A stretch of 64,000 nt of DNA from Mycolicibacterium sphagni (lineage in GTDB: Bacteria; Actinomycetota; Actinomycetes; Mycobacteriales; Mycobacteriaceae): the NCBI RefSeq assembly GCF_002250655.1, contig NZ_NOZR01000021.1:1-64000 (forward strand), in the 5' to 3' direction. How positions within the stretch are numbered: the stretch's first letter is position 1; every line of letters starts with the position of its first letter. This document shows positions 50,646-58,819 of this stretch, piece by piece. Under the pieces are notes generated by a model that did not search any database, was not told the DNA's origin, and saw only the letters and a program-made list of their open reading frames with translations. Position numbers and translations under genes: made by a program.

Positions 50646-51071
50646 ATGCCCAAAGAACTGACCGAATCCGAGCGTCAGGAGTTCCTGAGCGCCAAGCACG
50701 TCGCGGTGCTGTCCGTCGCGTCCACCGACGGCCGGCCGCCGGCCAGCGTCCCGATCTGGTACGACTACGCACCGGGCGGCAACATCCGGGTCAACACGGG
50801 TGCGTCGCGGCGAAAGGCGCGGCTGATTGAGCAGGCCGGGGTGGTGACTCTGGTCGTCCAGCACGAGGAGCCGCCGTACCAGTACGTCGTGGTGGAGGGG
50901 ACCGTCGTCGACGTCACGACACCCACTCCGCTGGAGGTACGAGAGGCCATCGCGGTGCGGTACCTGGGCGCGGAGGCCGGCCGGCAGTTCGTGCAGAGCA
51001 TGGAAGGGCAGGACACCGTGCTTTTCACCATCCGTCCCGATCGATGGTTAACCGCCGACTTCTCCGAATGA
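50646..51071 (+). CDS. Pyridoxamine 5'-phosphate oxidase-fold (F420/FMN-binding) protein
   Basis: A 141-residue split-barrel protein of the mycobacterial FDOR/PNPOx superfamily. The segments HVAVLSVASTDGRPPASVPIWYDY, TGASRRKARLIEQAGVVTL and YVVVEGTVVD are typical; such proteins reduce substrates with F420H2 or FMN. It follows the AhpD-like gene by about 45 nt and may share its transcript. Cofactor not proven. Confidence 0.87.
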   Translation: MPKELTESERQEFLSAKHVAVLSVASTDGRPPASVPIWYDYAPGGNIRVNTGASRRKARLIEQAGVVTLVVQHEEPPYQYVVVEGTVVDVTTPTPLEVREAIAVRYLGAEAGRQFVQSMEGQDTVLFTIRPDRWLTADFSE

Positions 51072-51153
51072 GTTGGGATCGGTAGCCGATCCCCGGTTCT
51101 TCACTTGCCCGCAGCGGCGCCACCAAGGCGGCGGGAAACGAGAGGAAGAACCA

Positions 51154-51438
51154 ATGAAGATCGTGCCGACTCCCATCGCGCAGCAGATCGATCGCGTCGA
51201 TCGCCAGTACAGCCTGGCCATCGGCATCAGCACCGGCCTGTTGGCGTTCTGGTCCATCTACCGCGTGATCTGGTCGCTGTACTTGGCGGTCTCCTACAAC
51301 TTCATTTTCGGCGCGCTGGTGTTCCCGATCGTGTTGTGGGGTGTCATCGGTGTAGTGGCCGCAATCACGTCGATCGGCTTTTTCACCCGCCACCTCAAGG
51401 GATCAGCCACCGGCTTAAATGAAACCAACCAGGTCTGA
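51154..51438 (+). CDS. Small two-helix membrane protein
   Basis: A 94-residue protein with two hydrophobic helices (LAIGISTGLLAFWSIYRVIW and FIFGALVFPIVLWGVIGVVAAITSIGFF) and short polar ends. The ATG at 51154 follows GAGAGGAAGAACC. No recognised domain. Function unknown; similar small membrane proteins are common in mycobacteria. Confidence 0.75.
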   Translation: MKIVPTPIAQQIDRVDRQYSLAIGISTGLLAFWSIYRVIWSLYLAVSYNFIFGALVFPIVLWGVIGVVAAITSIGFFTRHLKGSATGLNETNQV

Positions 51439-51609
51439 GCTGCGTCCCCTGGTGCCGGCGGCCTTCGCAGGGCACCGGGGGAGCGCTGAAACGCCGTGCA
51501 GCGCGCGGGCGATAGGACGGAAGTACGCGGCATTTGCCGCTTGCGCACCAGTCGTCGATGTGTGCGACGATGCCCCTACCCCGGGGCAACAGAAAGGACT
51601 GCCGGATTC

Positions 51610-52215
51610 ATGACTGACGGGCACCGCACCGCGCCATTCGTCCGCGCAATCCTCTTCGCCGGCATGGCCGTCGGCGCCGCACTCGCCGGGGCAGCCACCG
51701 CCACGGCCGATCCGATGACGCCAACGCCCACCCCGGTCGTAGGAGATCCGGCAGCAGCCGCACCTGGCCAGCCGGTGTCGGTGCCCGTCGACCCCGCTGC
51801 CGCGCCTGCACCTGCACCTCCGCCGCCAGGTGCGCCGCCCTCAGTCCCCGAGATCGCCAACCCGACCTACGGCTCACAAAACGGCGGCGGCGTCCTGGGC
51901 AGTCTCAAAGATCTCTGGCATCAGGCCCGCGACCCCTATTACGGCCCCCAGGACGACGCAGCGGCCAGCGGCTCGGTCGCGCCACCCCCGGGAGCCGGCC
52001 CGGCGCCGGCGCTGCCGCCGGGATTCAAGTCGTACACCGCGCCCGGTTCGGAGGCGCCCCCAAGCGACTCCGGCCCGGGTAAACCGCCGCCGGCGGGGAC
52101 TCCCGCCCTGCCGCCCGGCTACTACTCGATTAGCGGGCCGCCACCGCCCGGCTACGAATTCAATGGATCCGGGCCGGCGGCACCGTCCACACCGGCACCT
52201 GCGCCCACGCCCTAG
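51610..52215 (+). CDS. Secreted proline-rich protein
   Basis: A 201-residue exported protein with a Sec signal (ending ATATADP, about residue 34) and a mature part that is very rich in Pro, Ala and Gly, including PAPAPPPPGAPP and PPPAGTPALPPGYY. A short non-Pro segment (GVLGSLKDLWHQARDPYYGP) sits in the middle. An AGAAAGGA ribosome site precedes the ATG. Probably a cell-wall or surface protein; function unknown. Confidence 0.82.
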   Translation: MTDGHRTAPFVRAILFAGMAVGAALAGAATATADPMTPTPTPVVGDPAAAAPGQPVSVPVDPAAAPAPAPPPPGAPPSVPEIANPTYGSQNGGGVLGSLKDLWHQARDPYYGPQDDAAASGSVAPPPGAGPAPALPPGFKSYTAPGSEAPPSDSGPGKPPPAGTPALPPGYYSISGPPPPGYEFNGSGPAAPSTPAPAPTP

Positions 52216-52325
52216 CCGGCCGGCCGGCAGGCTCGATTCGCGCCGCAGCCGGGGGTAACGGATTGCTCGTGCCGTCTTCTGGTTATATTTGCTAAGTATC
52301 CGGATGACGTCTGAACGTTGGAGTC

Positions 52326-52592
52326 GTGCTCATGCCCCTGATCAAAACCGCTGTGACCGCGCTGCTGGTCGCCATCGGACTTGCGGTCGGCGTCGCGCCG
52401 GCCAGCGCGGACCCGCCGCCGCCGGACCAGAACGTCGGCGAGGTCGCACCCGACTGGGCCCCGCGCAAGCCGGCCGAGGCGTGGGACGGCCGTCCGGTGG
52501 TGTGGACTCATATGTGGGGTGGCCGCTGGGGGGTCTGGATCAACGATCAGTTCATCACGCTGTCGTCGAACCCGGTCACCAATGGCGGCTGA
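52326..52592 (+). CDS. Small secreted Trp-rich protein
   Basis: An 88-residue exported protein: signal peptide (about 1-29, ending PASADP) and a short mature domain with six tryptophans (DWAPRKP, EAWDG, VVWTHMWGGRWGVWIND). Start GTG 52326 or the ATG two codons later. A short stem-loop follows its stop. Function unknown; the Trp-rich mature region suggests binding to sugars or lipids, which is a guess. Confidence 0.78.
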   Translation: MLMPLIKTAVTALLVAIGLAVGVAPASADPPPPDQNVGEVAPDWAPRKPAEAWDGRPVVWTHMWGGRWGVWINDQFITLSSNPVTNGG

Positions 52593-52593
52593 C

Positions 52594-52611
52594 ACTTTCG
52601 GCCACGAAAGT
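52594..52611 (+). terminator. Stem-loop after the small Trp-rich gene
   Basis: A perfect 7-bp stem ACTTTCG/CGAAAGT with a 4-nt GCCA loop begins 2 nt after the stop codon. There is no strong U-run after it, so it may be a weak or factor-assisted terminator or an mRNA-stabilising hairpin. Confidence 0.45.
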
Positions 52612-52662
52612 CTCAACCGTCACAACAGCTGTGGCACGCCGACCTAGGGTGGATACTGCGAT

Positions 52663-52687
52663 GCGGACCGCTATATAGTTAGTCCGC
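52663..52687. promoter_or_regulatory. Inverted repeat flanking a TATATA element
   Basis: GCGGAC (52663-52668) and GTCCGC (52682-52687) are perfect inverted repeats that surround CTATATAG, a good -10 candidate, about 65-90 bp before the next start codon (52750). This layout suits a repressor site over a promoter. A very similar CTATATA element occurs upstream of the following secreted gene. Confidence 0.45.
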
Positions 52688-52749
52688 TTAATGGTTTAGG
52701 GATCGCGCCTCTTCGGCGGCACCCGACCGATTTATGGGGTAGGAGAACG

Positions 52750-53217
52750 ATGACCGGATTGATGAGCCGCGCGAAGCTGGCTGGAATTGCGCTGAGTGCG
52801 ATGGCGGCCGCTGGTCTCATCTCGGCCGGCCCCGCGGGCGCCGACGCCAGCGACGACTTTCCGATCCCGCACCGGATCATCATCACCCAGTGCGATGTCG
52901 AGCAGTACATGGCCGCCGCGCGCGACACCAGCCCGGTGTACTTCGAGCGCTACATGATCGACCGCAGCAACCGGCCCGCAGACGTCCAGCAGCTCGCCTT
53001 CGACCGCATTCATTGGTTCTTCTCGCTCGACGAGGCCGGTCGCCGTCAGTACTCCGAGGACACCGCGACCAACGTCTACTACGAGTTCGTCGCGACCCGC
53101 TGGGGCAACTGGGCCAAGCTGTTCTTCAACAACAAGGGCGTCGTCGCCAAAGCCACCGACGTCTGCATGAACTACCCGCCCGGCGACATGTCGGTGTGGA
53201 ACTGGGTTTCCAGCTAA
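52750..53217 (+). CDS. Secreted mycobacterial protein (probable DUF5078 type)
   Basis: A 155-residue exported protein with a signal peptide (about 1-32, ending PAGADA). The mature domain has motifs I associate with DUF5078: QCDVEQYMAAARDTSPVYFERYMIDRSNRP and RIHWFFSLDEAGRRQYSEDTA. Two cysteines may form a disulfide. A GGAGAACG ribosome site precedes the ATG. Function unknown. Confidence 0.75.
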   Translation: MTGLMSRAKLAGIALSAMAAAGLISAGPAGADASDDFPIPHRIIITQCDVEQYMAAARDTSPVYFERYMIDRSNRPADVQQLAFDRIHWFFSLDEAGRRQYSEDTATNVYYEFVATRWGNWAKLFFNNKGVVAKATDVCMNYPPGDMSVWNWVSS

Positions 53218-53248
53218 TTTTCGGTCGGCAGTAACACAGCCGTCAATT

Positions 53249-53293
53249 CCACCTATATACAGGCATCAATACAGATGCCGGATATGCAGGTGG
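53249..53293 (+). promoter_or_regulatory. Extended hairpin that could sequester the Shine-Dalgarno sequence
   Basis: CCACCT (53249-53254) can pair with AGGTGG (53288-53293), which lies 3 nt before the ATG at 53297; inside it ATAT pairs with ATAT and GGCATC (53262-53267) with GATGCC (53274-53279) around a 6-nt loop. About 16 pairs form with a small bulge. It may be an RNA switch, or a DNA operator over the TATATAC promoter element. Confidence 0.5.
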
Positions 53294-53296
53294 ACG

Positions 53297-53848
53297 ATGA
53301 AGCAAACTCGACAGACAGTAGCTAACTCAGCGCGTCTCGGTTACGCCCTCGCAGCGGTGCTGACATGCGCCTCTTTCGGCCTCGCGTCGTCCGCTGCCGC
53401 CGACACGGTGCGCGTGCCCTGCGGTGTGCTCGGCCAGATTCGCGAAAGCCTCGACGACGACATCAACGCGGGCATCGGCGGTGTGCGAATCGTCATCAGC
53501 TCGCCCTACGCGAGTGGGGCTGCGCAGCAGCGCGACACCAACGTGAAGCTCGCGATGATCAGTCATGGCGTCCATTACATGGAGGACGTCAATGGGCCCG
53601 GCATCATCCCGGGTCTGGCCCCGGCTCTGGTCGACCTTCACCGAGCCACCGACGACATGAGAGACGCCGTCGGGGCGCTCTTCGTGGTTTCCACCAGCTA
53701 CGGATCCGGCTTCGCGTACGGGGGCTATCCGACGGTGTCCAATGCCTGGCCGCAACCGTCGACCTGGACCGCCATCGACTACGCCGACCAGAAGAAGGAC
53801 GCCATCTACGCGCTGGTGAACGGCCTTCAGCCCACCTGCGCGCCCTAG
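53297..53848 (+). CDS. Secreted hypothetical protein
   Basis: A 183-residue exported protein with a signal peptide (about 1-35, ending SSAAADT) and two cysteines near the ends of the mature chain (RVPCGVLGQI; PTCAP). The mature chain has no recognised domain; segments include RIVISSPYASGAAQQRD and SYGSGFAYGGYPTVS. Its start is inside a predicted hairpin. It ends 4 nt before the convergent FKBP gene. Function unknown. Confidence 0.75.
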   Translation: MKQTRQTVANSARLGYALAAVLTCASFGLASSAAADTVRVPCGVLGQIRESLDDDINAGIGGVRIVISSPYASGAAQQRDTNVKLAMISHGVHYMEDVNGPGIIPGLAPALVDLHRATDDMRDAVGALFVVSTSYGSGFAYGGYPTVSNAWPQPSTWTAIDYADQKKDAIYALVNGLQPTCAP

Positions 53849-53852
53849 ACGG

Positions 53853-54476
53853 TCAGTTCGCGCTGAGGATCTTGATGGCGAACACCAGCGTGTCGCCGGG
53901 CAGAATCCCCGCCCGGGGCTGACCTTGCGGGTAGCCGTCGGCGGAGACCATGGCGACCGCGACCGTCGAGCCCACCGTCTGGCCCGCGATGGCCTTCTGG
54001 AAGCCCGGCACCACACCGTCGAGCGAGAAGTCAGCCGGTTCGCCGCGCTGATAGCTGCTGTCGAACACGGTTCCGTCGCGACCGTTCACACCCATGTAGC
54101 AGACCGAAACCGAGGCCGTCGGCGCGACAACGGGCCCTGTACCGGCCTGCAGCGTGTGCACCTGAGTCGCGGTGACGCTGAACGGCGCGGTGACCGTGAC
54201 GACCGGCGCAGCCGTATCGGTGGATCCGGTGACCGCGACGCTGCCGGTCGCACCGGGCAAGGTCCACTGGGGAGTTCCCGGGTTCGCCGGAGGCGCGGTC
54301 GGGCAAGTGGCATCAGGGCCGGCCGCCTGGGTCACCGAGGACGCGACGGCCGAGGCAGAGGAGTTCTTGCCGGCCGTCGGAGCAGCGGTATCAGAGCCGC
54401 ACGCAGCCAGAGTCATGGCGAATGCCGTGGCACACGCGCCGGCGGCGACGGCAGAAGACACGCGAGAGAAGTTCAC
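53853..54476 (-). CDS. FKBP-type peptidyl-prolyl isomerase lipoprotein
   Basis: A 207-residue lipoprotein isomerase. The signal ends in a lipobox (TLAACG, about residue 24); a Ser/Thr/Ala-rich linker leads to an FKBP domain (about residues 95-207, with NGRDGTVFDSSYQRGEPADFSL, VVPGFQKAIAGQTVGSTV and LVFAIKILSAN). It probably folds proteins at the outer face of the membrane. It is divergent from pepD, with about 148 bp between them. Confidence 0.88.
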   Translation of the reverse strand: MNFSRVSSAVAAGACATAFAMTLAACGSDTAAPTAGKNSSASAVASSVTQAAGPDATCPTAPPANPGTPQWTLPGATGSVAVTGSTDTAAPVVTVTAPFSVTATQVHTLQAGTGPVVAPTASVSVCYMGVNGRDGTVFDSSYQRGEPADFSLDGVVPGFQKAIAGQTVGSTVAVAMVSADGYPQGQPRAGILPGDTLVFAIKILSAN

Positions 54477-54530
54477 CGCCTTAAGCTACAGGCGAACGCG
54501 CCAGCAAAAGTCTTGGGTTGCACCGAACTG

Positions 54531-54573
54531 TTTCTCAGCAAAGCTTCAGACGCCAAAGGCAAACTTTCCTCAG
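54531..54573. promoter_or_regulatory. Two TTTC(C)TCAG copies in the pepD upstream region
   Basis: TTTCTCAG (54531-54538) and TTTCCTCAG (54565-54573) are similar direct repeats, 34 bp apart, in the region between the FKBP gene and pepD. In tuberculosis bacteria pepD is controlled by MprA and SigE; whether these copies are MprA sites I cannot confirm. Confidence 0.3.
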
Positions 54574-54624
54574 GCGCCACACGGCGCACACGTGTCTCGT
54601 GACGAGAAAGAGAAACTGAACGCG

Positions 54625-56130
54625 ATGAACTACAGGCCAGAGAACTTGCCGCCGGAGAACCATTACCAGTGGCAGTCAAACGACCATTCTGATCAGGATA
54701 AATCGCGTCAGTGGAGCCAGTGGGGCCAGACCGGTTATCAGCCGCACTACACCCCTTCCGGCGGCGAGCAAATGTACCCGCCGCCTTACGAATCTCGCAC
54801 GAAGTCGGGGAGACCTGCATCACAGCAAATGACTCGGCAACGGACGAAGTCGCGGGTGGGCGTGTTGGTGTGCGGCACCGCGGCAATCGCGATGGTCGCG
54901 GGCGCCGCCGGTGCGGTTGCCCTGGTCGATCACTCGGGCGCCACCGTGCCCAGCGCTCAACCCGCACCCGTCGGGACAGGATCGCCATTGGCGAAGACAG
55001 GACCCGTCTCGAACCAGCCATCCACCGCTGCACCCGCAGGGACGGTCGAACAGGTGTCGGCCAAGGTGCTGCCCAGTGTCGTGAAGATCCAGATCACCAC
55101 CGGACAGGGACGCGAGGAAGGATCGGGCATCATCCTGAGCGCCGACGGACTGATCCTGACCAACAACCACGTGGTGGCCGCGGCCGCGCAGGGCAGCCAG
55201 CAGCCGATGGCGTCGCAGGCCGGGCCCGGCGGTCAGTTCCCGGGCTTGCCGCGTGGCATGTTCCCCGGCGGCCAGCTGCCGGGTCAGATGGACGGACCCG
55301 ACGCCCAGGATCCGAGTGACGGCCCAAGCGCCGGCCCGTCGGGTCAGAGCGCCGGCGGAATGAAGGCCACCGTGACGTTCTCCGACGGCCGCACGGTGCC
55401 GTTCACGGTCGTCGGCGCCGATCCCGCCGACGATATCGCGGTGGTTCGGGCGCAGAACGTCTCCGGCCTCACCCCGATCAGCATCGGTTCGTCGCAGGAT
55501 CTGAAGGTCGGTCAGAACGTCGTCGCGATCGGCTCGCCGTTGGGCCTGCAGGGCACCGTGACGACGGGCATCATCAGCTCGCTCGATCGCCCGGTCGCGA
55601 CTGGCGACGACCAGACCGGCCAGCATTCGGTGATGAGTGCCATCCAGACCGACGCGGCGATCAACCCCGGTAACTCCGGTGGAGCGTTGGTGGACATGAA
55701 CGGCAATCTGATCGGCGTGAACTCCGCGATCGCATCCCTTGGCGGCGGCCAGGATTCGCAGGGCGGCAGTCAGGCCGGTTCGATCGGCCTCGGCTTCGCC
55801 ATCCCGGTAGATCAGGCCAAACGCATTGCCGATGAACTGATCTCCACCGGCACCGTCCAGCACGCCTCGCTCGGAGTCCAGCTCAGCTCGGACGACAGCA
55901 ACCAGGGCGCGCTCGTCGCAGGAGTCGCCGATGGCAGCCCGGCCGCGACAGCGGGCGTGCCGAAGGGTGCGGTGATCACCAAGGTCGACAGCAAGCTGAT
56001 CGACGGACCGGAATCGCTTGTCGCCGCGATTCATTCCAAGGCGCCGGGTGACAACGTCGCCGTGACCTTCAACGACCCGTCAGGCGCCTCGCACACCGTG
56101 CAGGTCACCCTGGGCCAGATGCAGTCCTGA
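54625..56130 (+). CDS. pepD: PepD, HtrA-like serine protease
   Basis: A 501-residue membrane-anchored protease. A long proline- and Gln-rich cytosolic N-terminus (about 1-68) is followed by one helix (VGVLVCGTAAIAMVAGAAGAVALV), a trypsin-like domain with His (LTNNHVV), Asp (DDIAVVRAQ) and Ser (NPGNSGGA), and a C-terminal PDZ domain (HASLGVQLSSDDSNQGALVAGV). A Gly/Pro/Gln-rich insertion (about residues 196-245) separates parts of the protease domain. Orthologue of Rv0983; linked to envelope stress. No mprAB genes are adjacent. Confidence 0.93.
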   Translation: MNYRPENLPPENHYQWQSNDHSDQDKSRQWSQWGQTGYQPHYTPSGGEQMYPPPYESRTKSGRPASQQMTRQRTKSRVGVLVCGTAAIAMVAGAAGAVALVDHSGATVPSAQPAPVGTGSPLAKTGPVSNQPSTAAPAGTVEQVSAKVLPSVVKIQITTGQGREEGSGIILSADGLILTNNHVVAAAAQGSQQPMASQAGPGGQFPGLPRGMFPGGQLPGQMDGPDAQDPSDGPSAGPSGQSAGGMKATVTFSDGRTVPFTVVGADPADDIAVVRAQNVSGLTPISIGSSQDLKVGQNVVAIGSPLGLQGTVTTGIISSLDRPVATGDDQTGQHSVMSAIQTDAAINPGNSGGALVDMNGNLIGVNSAIASLGGGQDSQGGSQAGSIGLGFAIPVDQAKRIADELISTGTVQHASLGVQLSSDDSNQGALVAGVADGSPAATAGVPKGAVITKVDSKLIDGPESLVAAIHSKAPGDNVAVTFNDPSGASHTVQVTLGQMQS

Positions 56131-56174
56131 AACACTCTGGTACTCAGGTAATTCGGGTCGCGTTCCCTGATCCG

Positions 56175-56216
56175 AAACGGGCGGTAGCTATAGTCCCTCA
56201 GCTACCGCCCGTTTTT
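56175..56216 (+). terminator. Strong intrinsic terminator after pepD
   Basis: A perfect 15-bp stem (AAACGGGCGGTAGCT / AGCTACCGCCCGTTT) with a 10-nt loop, followed by a T-run (GTTTTTG). It begins 45 nt after the pepD stop and ends 21 nt before the next start codon, so the downstream lipoprotein gene needs its own promoter or read-through. Confidence 0.9.
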
Positions 56217-56237
56217 GCGACAGCAGGGAGACCGCTC

Positions 56238-56708
56238 ATGAACCGCACCGCCCGCCGGCTCGGCGCCGCCGTCGTACTCGCAGGCGTTGCCGCCGTGAGC
56301 CTGCCGGGCTGCTCGCCGTCCGGGTCGTCCACGAGCGCGTCCTCCACCACGACGACGGCGACGACGAACGCACCGGCGTCCTCGGCGACGGCGCCGGTAG
56401 CCGACTGCACCAAGGCGGGTCTGGCTGACGCCGCCACCAAAGCCGTTCAGGCGGTGGCCAAGGACAATCTCTACCGGATCGACGACGTGAAGTGCGCCGA
56501 CGCTTGGGCGGTGACCAGTGGGTTGTGGTCCAGCAAGGCCAATCCCGACATGGGCGCACCCAGCACACTGGTGTTCCAGCAACAGGGCACCCAGTGGGTC
56601 GGCCAGGACAAGCAGAAGGTCTGTGGCACAAACGCATCGACCACGCCGGCGCCCGCAGACGCCAAGATTCCCGCCGCGCTCTACGAATTCGGCTGTCTCA
56701 CCGGATAA
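56238..56708 (+). CDS. Small Ser/Thr-rich lipoprotein
   Basis: A 156-residue lipoprotein with lipobox LPGC near residue 25, a Ser/Thr/Ala-rich linker (about 26-55) and a C-terminal domain of about 100 residues with three cysteines (ADCTKAGLADAA, DVKCADAW, KVCGTN) and a fourth near the end (FGCLTG). No catalytic motif is evident. Its start is directly behind the pepD terminator. Function unknown. Confidence 0.8.
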   Translation: MNRTARRLGAAVVLAGVAAVSLPGCSPSGSSTSASSTTTTATTNAPASSATAPVADCTKAGLADAATKAVQAVAKDNLYRIDDVKCADAWAVTSGLWSSKANPDMGAPSTLVFQQQGTQWVGQDKQKVCGTNASTTPAPADAKIPAALYEFGCLTG

Positions 56709-56852
56709 CCGGGCCCCATTTGCCACAGCGCGGGCGGACTTCGATCAGACTGTGGACAACAGTCAGTGGTCCCAGTCGACGCCGGATGGGAACGCACCCA
56801 GCTCTGCCCTGATTTCCCGCATCCACGCGGGCAGCAGGCCGTACGGCGCCCG

Positions 56853-57704
56853 TCAGCGGGCAGGCAGGAACACGTCGTTCAGGGTGACGGTCCGCAGGCT
56901 GCGCGCGCGGATGATGTCGACGAGCTGTCCGTAGACATGAGTCACCGGCAGGTGGTTGAGGTGGCCCAGGACGATCATCTGGGGCGTGAAGTATTGGTCG
57001 GCCATCTTGACGATGTAGTCCTCGGTGATCACCGTGGAGTCGGCCAACGATCCCGACCACAGTGTCGGAACGGTGTAGCCCAGGTCGGCCGCGACGGCAG
57101 CCACCGTCGAATTGTGCCTGCCGTACGGCGGCCGGAAGTAGGGCGCGGCATCGACCCCGTAGGTGTTCTTCACGAAGTGATCGTTGCGGGCCAGTTCGTC
57201 GCGGATGGTCGACGTCGACACCTTGGTGAGGTCGGGATGCGACCACGTGTGGTTGCCGAGCTGGATCTGCCCTGAATCGACCAGCGGACGCAGTTGGTCG
57301 CGGTTGTCGGTCCAGGAGCGGTACACGCCGTTGAGGAAGAACGTCAGTCGAACACCGGTGTCGCGCGAGAACCGGATGTAGAGCGCCACCACCTCGCTGC
57401 TCACGCCGTCATCGACGGTGAGAGCCATCGTGTTGCCGTGCGCCGGCAGCTGGCTCAGCACACCCCCGCCGGGTAGGCGCACGCGTTGGCTGCGGTCGGG
57501 AGGCGGCAGCAGAGCCGGCGTCGGTGTCGCGGCTGCCAGCACGGGGGAAGGCGACGGTGGGGCCGGAGAGATGCCGGCGAATGGGCGCACCGGCCGGTCA
57601 TAGATCCAGTCTGCTGCGGTGAGAGTTCCGCCGGCCACCACGGTCGCGGCGAGCAACAACAACCGACGCCGGCTCACGTCGCCCATGCTCATCGCCCTCG
57701 TCAT
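56853..57704 (-). CDS. Polysaccharide deacetylase (NodB) family exported protein
   Basis: A 283-residue exported enzyme with a twin-arginine-like N-terminus (SRRRLLLLAATVVAGGTLTA) and a NodB domain. The metal and catalytic motifs are present: TVDDG (about residue 91), NHTWSHPD (His-x3-His) and RPPYG. It would remove acetyl groups from a cell-wall glycan such as peptidoglycan. ATG 57704 is likely; ATG 57692 is possible. Monocistronic. Confidence 0.88.
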   Translation of the reverse strand: MTRAMSMGDVSRRRLLLLAATVVAGGTLTAADWIYDRPVRPFAGISPAPPSPSPVLAAATPTPALLPPPDRSQRVRLPGGGVLSQLPAHGNTMALTVDDGVSSEVVALYIRFSRDTGVRLTFFLNGVYRSWTDNRDQLRPLVDSGQIQLGNHTWSHPDLTKVSTSTIRDELARNDHFVKNTYGVDAAPYFRPPYGRHNSTVAAVAADLGYTVPTLWSGSLADSTVITEDYIVKMADQYFTPQMIVLGHLNHLPVTHVYGQLVDIIRARSLRTVTLNDVFLPAR

Positions 57705-57895
57705 GGCCTTTCTGCGCCGCACGTGGCGTGCGGTGGCGGCGTGCACGCTAGCAGGCCAAGGCAAACATCTGCGGGTTCTCTTGCCGCGTGACGTTCAGAC
57801 CAGCAGCTGGCTGCGCAAAAATCACCGGGAACCAAAGGCAAGATGCATGCTGGGGATAAGTTGGGCGGCAGTGAACGCAAAGGAGCGTGGTGGTC

Positions 57896-58819
57896 ATGCA
57901 GGTCTCTATGTTCGGGCAACTGAGCGGATCGGGCTTTGAGTCACCGATCGACGCGACGATCGCCAACCTCGCGATGTTGCGCGACGAGGGCTTCAAACGG
58001 GTATGGATGAGCCAATTGCCTTACGAGCCAGACCTTCTCACGGTGTTGGCGATCGCATTACATGAGGTCGACACGATCGAGGTGGCCAGCGCGGTAGTAC
58101 CCATCCAGAACCTGCATCCGATGCTGATGGCGCAGCGCGCACTCACACTGAGCCTCGCCTCCGGTGGCCGGTTCATTCTCGGACTGGGTATGACGCATCA
58201 GGCGGTGACGGAGGGCATGTGGGGCATTCCGTGGGACAAGCCGGTGCGCCGGCTGAACGAATACCTCGACGGACTGCTGCCGCTGCTGGCCGGTGAACCC
58301 GTCAATGCGGCGGGGGAGACGGCCACCACGCGCGGAGCACTGATGATCCCTGGGGCGCCGGCGCCCCAGGTCTACATCGCGGCACTGGGTCCGCAATTGC
58401 TCAGGATCGCGGGCCGCCGTACGGCGGGCACCTGCACGTGGATGACCGGACCGAAAACGCTCGCAGAGCACGTGGGACCAGCGCTGCGGCAGGCGGCAGC
58501 CGACGCCGGACGGGAGGGCGCCGTGCGCGTTGCGGCGTCACTGCCGATCAGCGTCACCGACGATGTCGACGCCGCACGAAAGCAGGCGGCCGAGCAGTTC
58601 GCCATGTACGGACAGTTGCCGTCGTACCGCGCAATGCTCGATCGCGAGGGCTATGCGGGGCCGGAGGATGCCGCCATCATCGGCGACGAGGACACCGTCC
58701 GGGGACGCCTCGACGAGCTGCGAGATGCGGGTGTCGACGAGTATGTGGCCGCGCCGTTCGATCCATCCCCCGAGGGCCGGTCCCGCACACGGACGTTGCT
58801 CCGAGCGTACGACTCCTAG
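57896..58819 (+). CDS. LLM-class F420-dependent oxidoreductase
   Basis: A 307-residue luciferase-like protein with F420-type features: FGQLSGSGFESP at the N-terminus, DEGFKRVWMSQLPYEPDLL, VVPIQNLHPMLMAQRALTLS, and GGRFILGLGMTHQ. The family (TIGR03564-like) uses F420 in mycobacteria. The ATG at 57896 begins MQVSMFGQ. Its TAG stop overlaps the AraC gene's stop in a CTAG. Substrate unknown. Confidence 0.87.
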   Translation: MQVSMFGQLSGSGFESPIDATIANLAMLRDEGFKRVWMSQLPYEPDLLTVLAIALHEVDTIEVASAVVPIQNLHPMLMAQRALTLSLASGGRFILGLGMTHQAVTEGMWGIPWDKPVRRLNEYLDGLLPLLAGEPVNAAGETATTRGALMIPGAPAPQVYIAALGPQLLRIAGRRTAGTCTWMTGPKTLAEHVGPALRQAAADAGREGAVRVAASLPISVTDDVDAARKQAAEQFAMYGQLPSYRAMLDREGYAGPEDAAIIGDEDTVRGRLDELRDAGVDEYVAAPFDPSPEGRSRTRTLLRAYDS

